Below the pieces are notes generated by a model. It had not been told where the DNA came from. It saw only the letters and a list, made by a program, of their open reading frames with translations, and did not search any database. From contig DUZU01000001.1 of NCBI GenBank assembly GCA_013349285.1, positions 1 through 64,000 on the forward strand: a stretch of DNA of 64,000 nt, in the 5' to 3' direction. Of the stretch, positions 59,986 to 64,000 are shown piece after piece. Position 1 is the stretch's first letter. Each line of letters opens with the position of its first letter. Both the position numbers and the translations under genes were made by a program. Source of the stretch: Deltaproteobacteria bacterium (lineage in GTDB: Bacteria; Desulfobacterota; Desulfobulbia; Desulfobulbales; Desulfurivibrionaceae).

Positions 59986-62100
59986 TTACTTTCTCTTGTT
60001 GAGCTCGATGGTGCCCAGCGACTGCAGTTTGGACTGGGTGGTTAATTCATTATGGGAAAGTACCATAACCTGGGGCATAAATCTTTCCATGAGTTTTCTG
60101 AAATGGCGGCGGACGGTGGGGGAGCAGATGACAATGGGCTGATGTCCTTCGCTGGAAACTTTTTCCACCAGTTTTTTGGTTGCTTCCAAAATGGTCTGGG
60201 CCAGGTTGGGTTCCATGTTCATGTAGGCGCCCTGGTCGGTTTGCTGGATTGACTCCCGCATCAGGTCTTCAATCTGGGTGGAAATGGTCAGCACCGAAAG
60301 CCCGCCCTGGTCATCGGTGTAGTTGTGCACTATGGAGCGGGCCAGTTTCTGGCGCACATATTCGGTGAGAATGCTGGGATCCTTGCCCATGGGCGCGAAG
60401 TCGGCCAGGGTCTCGCAGATGGTGAGCAGGTCGCGGATGGAGACCCTTTCCCGCAGGAGATTCTGCAGAACCTTCTGCACCACGCCCAGGGGCAGCAGGT
60501 TGGGCACCAGTTCCTCCACCACCTTGGGATGGGTCTTGGCCAGATTGTCGAGCAGTTTCTGGGTGTCCTGGCGACCGAGCAGTTCGTCGGCATGGATCCG
60601 CAGGCTCTCGGTGAGATGGGTGGCCACCACCGTTGAGGGGTCGACCACGGTGTAGCCCGCCACCTGGGCTTCGTCTCTTTTGTCCTCGGCGATCCACAGG
60701 GCCGGCAGCTGGAAGGCCGGTTCCATGGTGGGGATGCCCTCGATCTCCCGCTTGGCCATGCCGGAATCCATGGCCAGCAGGTGGTTCATCATGATTTCGC
60801 CCCGGCTGATTTCCACCCCTTTGAGCAACAGGACGTATTCATCCGGTTTGAGCTGCAGGTTGTCGCGGACATGTAACGGCGGGATAATCATGCCCATGTC
60901 CATGGCAAACTGGCGGCGGATGGCGCGGATCCGTTCCAGCAGATCGCCTTCCTGGCTCTCGTCGACCAGGGGAATAAGGCCGTAGCCCACCTCCAGCTGC
61001 AGCATGTCGAGGGGAAGCAGGGCCTCCACCGTTTCCGGGGCGCCGGCCGGCGGGGTTTCCGCTTTATGCTTTTCTTCCTCGGCCGCTTCCTTGGCCTCCT
61101 GGTCGACCGCGCCTTTCTGGAAGGCCAGCCAGGCGATGCCGCCCATGCCGGTGCCCAGAAGAAGAAAAGGCAGATGGGGCAGGCCGGGGATCAGGCCGAA
61201 GATCATGATGATCCCGGAGGATACCGCCAGGGCCTGGGGCTGCATGCCGAACTGCTGCATGAATTCCTTGCCCATGCTCACGTCGGAGGCGGCCCGGCTG
61301 ACGATGATACCGGCCGAGGTGGAGATGATCAGCGAGGGGATCTGGGAGACCAGGCCGTCGCCGATGGTGAGCAGGGTATAGGTTTCCGCGGCCTGAGCCA
61401 CCCGCATTTTTTGCAGAACCACGCCGATGAACAGGCCGCCGAGGACGTTGATCACCATGATCACCAGACTGGCGACCGCCTCGCCGCGGACGAATTTGCT
61501 GGCACCGTCCATGGCCCCGTAAAATTCCGATTGTTGGCTGATTTCCTTGCGCCGTTTCTTGGCCTCGTCTTCGCGGATCAAGCCGGCGTTAAGGTCGGCG
61601 TCAATGGCCATCTGCTTGCCCGGCATGGCGTCCAGGGTGAAACGGGCCGCCACCTCGGCGATTCGGCCCGAACCCTTGGTGATAACGATGAAGTTGATCA
61701 GAACCATGATCAGGAAGATGATCAGACCCACGGCAAAGCTGCCGCCCACCACAAATTGACCGAAGGCCTGGATAACCTGGCCCACCGCCCCTGCTCCTTC
61801 GTGGCCGTGCAGCAGGATAAGCCGGGTGGAGGCGATGTTGAGGGCCAGGCGGAACAGGGTGGTGATCAGCAGCAAGGACGGAAAGGAGGAGAAATCGAGC
61901 GGATTGACGTTGTACATGCTCATCAGCAGGATCACCAGGCCCACGGTGATACTCAAGGAGAGCAAAAGATCGAGGATGATGGTCGGCAGCGGGATGATCA
62001 TGACCATGAGAATGGCCACTACGCCCACCGCCACCACGAGGCTGGACAGCTCGATGTTGACCGCTTTCAAACCTGTTAATGTTTCTGTCTTATCCGCCAT
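59986..62100 (-). CDS. flhA: Flagellar export gate protein FlhA
   Basis: The 704-residue protein has an eight-helix N-terminal half with the FHIPEP-type segment (ASTRLILLHGHEGAGAVGQVIQAFGQFVVGG, ARFTLDAMPGKQMAIDADLNAG) and a cytoplasmic C-terminal domain (VGYGLIPLVDESQEGDLLERIRAIRRQFA, IRDLLTICETLADF). It is the proton-linked gate of the type III flagellar export apparatus. Confidence 0.97.
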   Translation of the reverse strand: MADKTETLTGLKAVNIELSSLVVAVGVVAILMVMIIPLPTIILDLLLSLSITVGLVILLMSMYNVNPLDFSSFPSLLLITTLFRLALNIASTRLILLHGHEGAGAVGQVIQAFGQFVVGGSFAVGLIIFLIMVLINFIVITKGSGRIAEVAARFTLDAMPGKQMAIDADLNAGLIREDEAKKRRKEISQQSEFYGAMDGASKFVRGEAVASLVIMVINVLGGLFIGVVLQKMRVAQAAETYTLLTIGDGLVSQIPSLIISTSAGIIVSRAASDVSMGKEFMQQFGMQPQALAVSSGIIMIFGLIPGLPHLPFLLLGTGMGGIAWLAFQKGAVDQEAKEAAEEEKHKAETPPAGAPETVEALLPLDMLQLEVGYGLIPLVDESQEGDLLERIRAIRRQFAMDMGMIIPPLHVRDNLQLKPDEYVLLLKGVEISRGEIMMNHLLAMDSGMAKREIEGIPTMEPAFQLPALWIAEDKRDEAQVAGYTVVDPSTVVATHLTESLRIHADELLGRQDTQKLLDNLAKTHPKVVEELVPNLLPLGVVQKVLQNLLRERVSIRDLLTICETLADFAPMGKDPSILTEYVRQKLARSIVHNYTDDQGGLSVLTISTQIEDLMRESIQQTDQGAYMNMEPNLAQTILEATKKLVEKVSSEGHQPIVICSPTVRRHFRKLMERFMPQVMVLSHNELTTQSKLQSLGTIELNKRK

Positions 62101-62123
62101 AATCTATGATTCCGTAAATCCTT

Positions 62124-63194
62124 TTATGCGCTTTTGCGTTTGGTGTTGAAGACGTAAGCCATTACTTCCGCCACTGCCTGGAACAGGTTCTCGGGAATGG
62201 GTTCATTCAAATCCACACTTTTGTAAAGGGCCTGGGCCAGTGGTTTATCTTCCACCAGGGGGATATTGTTTTCCGCGGCGATTTCCTTGATGCGTTGGGC
62301 GATAAGCCCGGCCCCCTTGGCGACCACCATCGGGGCGGTCATGGCCAGCGGGTTGTATTTGAGGGCGATGGCCAGCCGGGTCGGGTTGGTGATGACCACA
62401 TCGGCCTTGGGCACTTCCGACATCATGCGCTGGCGGGCCATTTCCATCTGGATCGCCCGAATCCGCCCCTTGACATGGGGGTCGCCGTCGGTCTGCTTGG
62501 CTTCATCCTTGACCTCCTGCTTGGTCATCTTCATTTTTTCCATGAACTGCCAGCGTTGGAAGGCGTAGTCGGCAACGGCCAGCAGGGCGATGATCAGGGC
62601 CGCCTTTAAAAAGATCCAGAAGGCGACCTTGCTCATGAAGATAAGGATGGTGATCGGTTCGCTGTCCATCAGCGGCAGGACGTGCGAGATGACCTTGCTT
62701 ACTTCGGAATAGGCCACATAGCCGACGATGGTGATCTTGGCCACTGACTTTACGGTGTTGGCCATGGTCTGCTTGGAAAACATCTGGGCGAGGCCCTTGA
62801 TCACATTGAGTTTGTCCAGTTTGGGGGTGATCTTCTCGGTTGAGAACAGGACCCCGACCTGGGCATAGTTGGCCACCAGGGCCGTGACAAAGATCACGGT
62901 CATGATCGGCGCCAGCAGAAGGCCGGCGTTGGCCATGCCGTTGCGGGTAATGATCGGGATTTCGGCCACGGTGATTTGCATGGAATGCAGGTTTCCGAGA
63001 TAATGTTTAAGGATCATATAAAATTGTTCCAGAATCAGGTTGCTGGTCGAGTAAAGGGTGAGCAGCCCTGCCAGCAGGACCGCGGCGGACGGCAGTTCCA
63101 TGCTTTTCGCCACATCGCCCTTTTTGCGGGCATCCGCAATTCGACGCGAGGTCGGGTCTTCTGTTTTTTCCTGGCCTGAGGACTCTTCCGCCAC
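62124..63194 (-). CDS. flhB: Flagellar export switch protein FlhB
   Basis: The 356-residue protein has four helices in the first 215 residues and a cytoplasmic domain with the autocleavage site NPT at 270-272. It reads NPTR rather than the common NPTH. The N-terminal EKTEDPTSRRIADARKKGDVAKS is typical of the family. It starts 3 bp after fliR. The C-terminal VAEVMAYVFN is conserved too. Confidence 0.95.
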   Translation of the reverse strand: MAEESSGQEKTEDPTSRRIADARKKGDVAKSMELPSAAVLLAGLLTLYSTSNLILEQFYMILKHYLGNLHSMQITVAEIPIITRNGMANAGLLLAPIMTVIFVTALVANYAQVGVLFSTEKITPKLDKLNVIKGLAQMFSKQTMANTVKSVAKITIVGYVAYSEVSKVISHVLPLMDSEPITILIFMSKVAFWIFLKAALIIALLAVADYAFQRWQFMEKMKMTKQEVKDEAKQTDGDPHVKGRIRAIQMEMARQRMMSEVPKADVVITNPTRLAIALKYNPLAMTAPMVVAKGAGLIAQRIKEIAAENNIPLVEDKPLAQALYKSVDLNEPIPENLFQAVAEVMAYVFNTKRKSA

Positions 63195-63197
63195 TTT

Positions 63198-63989
63198 TTA
63201 TCCACCCATGCCCATGCCCAGCTGCGGTAGCAGCCTGGCCAGCATTTCAAAATTAGTCAACATCAACGGTAAGAAGTATGCTAATGAAAGTCCTGCAAAA
63301 ATCAGGCCAAGGCTGATATTCAGGGGCATGCCCACGATCAGGATCTGGATCTGGGGCACGGTTTTGGCGATGATGCCCATGGAGACGTGGGCAAAAAAGA
63401 GGACGGCCCCGGCCGGGGCCATGATCTTGATCGCCAGCACGAACATATGGCCGGCCCCGTTGATGATCCCGTTGAAGGTCGCCTCGGTCAGGTGCAGCTG
63501 GCCGGGGGGCAGCCAATTGAAGCTCTCGACCATGGTGGAGAAGAACATGTGATGGCCGTCAATGCTTAAAAAAATCAGGATGGCGGCAATATTCCAGAGC
63601 ATGCCGATCGGGGCGACCTGGGTGCCGGCCTGGGGGTCCATGACCGCGGCCATGCCCATCCCCATCTGGATGCCGACCATCATCCCGGCGATCTCCATGG
63701 ATGCGAACACAAAACGGGCGAAAATAGCTAAAATGGCGCCGAACACCACCTCGGTCAGAACCAGGAGGACAAAGCTTAACGGCGGCCCGCTAAGGATCTG
63801 CGGGTTGACCTTAAGCACCGGCATCAGGACCAGGGAGGTCATCAGGGTCAGCAGGATCTTGACCTGGGCCGGGACACTGCGCGAACCGATGATGGGCATG
63901 AAGAAGAGAAGGGGGGCGACCCTCGTCAAAATGATGACCATTGTCAAAATCTGGTCCATGGTCCAGTTGATGATGGAGGCTTCCAGCAT
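63198..63989 (-). CDS. fliR: Flagellar export protein FliR
   Basis: The 263-residue membrane protein of the export gate has about six helices (ILTMVIILTRVAPLLFFMPIIGSRSVPAQVKILLTL, LVLTEVVFGAILAIFARFVFASMEIAGMMVGIQMGMGMA, VSMGIIAKTVPQIQILIVGMPLNISLGLIF). The order fliR-flhB-flhA is the usual one. The start is 63989, near the window edge, so its own upstream partners (fliP, fliQ) are outside. Confidence 0.94.
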   Translation of the reverse strand: MLEASIINWTMDQILTMVIILTRVAPLLFFMPIIGSRSVPAQVKILLTLMTSLVLMPVLKVNPQILSGPPLSFVLLVLTEVVFGAILAIFARFVFASMEIAGMMVGIQMGMGMAAVMDPQAGTQVAPIGMLWNIAAILIFLSIDGHHMFFSTMVESFNWLPPGQLHLTEATFNGIINGAGHMFVLAIKIMAPAGAVLFFAHVSMGIIAKTVPQIQILIVGMPLNISLGLIFAGLSLAYFLPLMLTNFEMLARLLPQLGMGMGG

Positions 63990-64000
63990 AACTTAATTCC

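Overview
The window looks like a chromosomal segment of a Gram-negative, flagellated, anaerobic bacterium of the Desulfobacterota (deltaproteobacterial) type, perhaps near Desulfobulbales. This is an inference from four things. There is a dense multiheme c-type cytochrome cluster. A complex I operon lacks the NuoEFG NADH-input genes. A type III glutamine synthetase is present. The core genes are otherwise ordinary proteobacterial genes (mreBCD-mrdAB, rimP-nusA-infB, rpsO-pnp, flhAB-flhF-flhG-fliA). No rRNA, phage, insertion sequence or CRISPR array was seen.

Layout. (1) 1-10042, + strand: an extracellular electron transfer cluster. It holds the 3' part of a SurA/PpiC-like chaperone, a 26-heme lipoprotein, a 16-heme periplasmic cytochrome, an NHL-type beta-propeller, a six-heme OmcS-like cytochrome (candidate nanowire subunit), a propeller lipoprotein, a five-heme cytochrome with an Fn3-like domain, and a HAMP protein with no output domain. 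Together they carry 52 CXXCH motifs plus one CX5CH. (2) 10054-15637, - strand: the rod-shape operon mreB-mreC-mreD-mrdA-rodA. (3) 16228-18126: tRNA-Ala(GGC), a 58-residue small protein and mpl (peptidoglycan recycling). (4) 18393-29855, + strand: nuoABCDHIJK, then two MrpD/NuoL-type subunits flanking a small membrane protein, then nuoM and nuoN. (5) 29956-39896: tRNA-Gly(CCC), rimP-nusA-ylxR-infB-rbfA-nrnA-truB, rpsO and pnp, with leader hairpins before rimP and pnp. (6) 40010-45178: an M16 protease, dut, an MBL-fold hydrolase and a cobamide remodelling set (cbiR-cobT-cobS). (7) 45255-48497, - strand: YihY and AsmA-type envelope proteins. (8) 48744-55173, - strand: the nitrogen regulon amtB-glnB-glnD-glnN behind a well-matched sigma-54 promoter, closed by tandem terminators. 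(9) 55567-63989, - strand: flagellar genes fliR-flhB-flhA-flhF-flhG-fliA, then cheY and a FliL-like membrane protein.

How it fits together. Complex I without an NADH module, probably fed by ferredoxin or another donor, would build the proton gradient and reduce quinone. The cytochrome cluster would carry electrons across the periplasm and outer membrane to an outside acceptor. The rest is housekeeping: translation, RNA turnover, cell shape, nitrogen control, motility and cobamide supply. The most interesting system is the first 10 kb, which has the gene content expected of a dedicated cytochrome-filament assembly and export locus.
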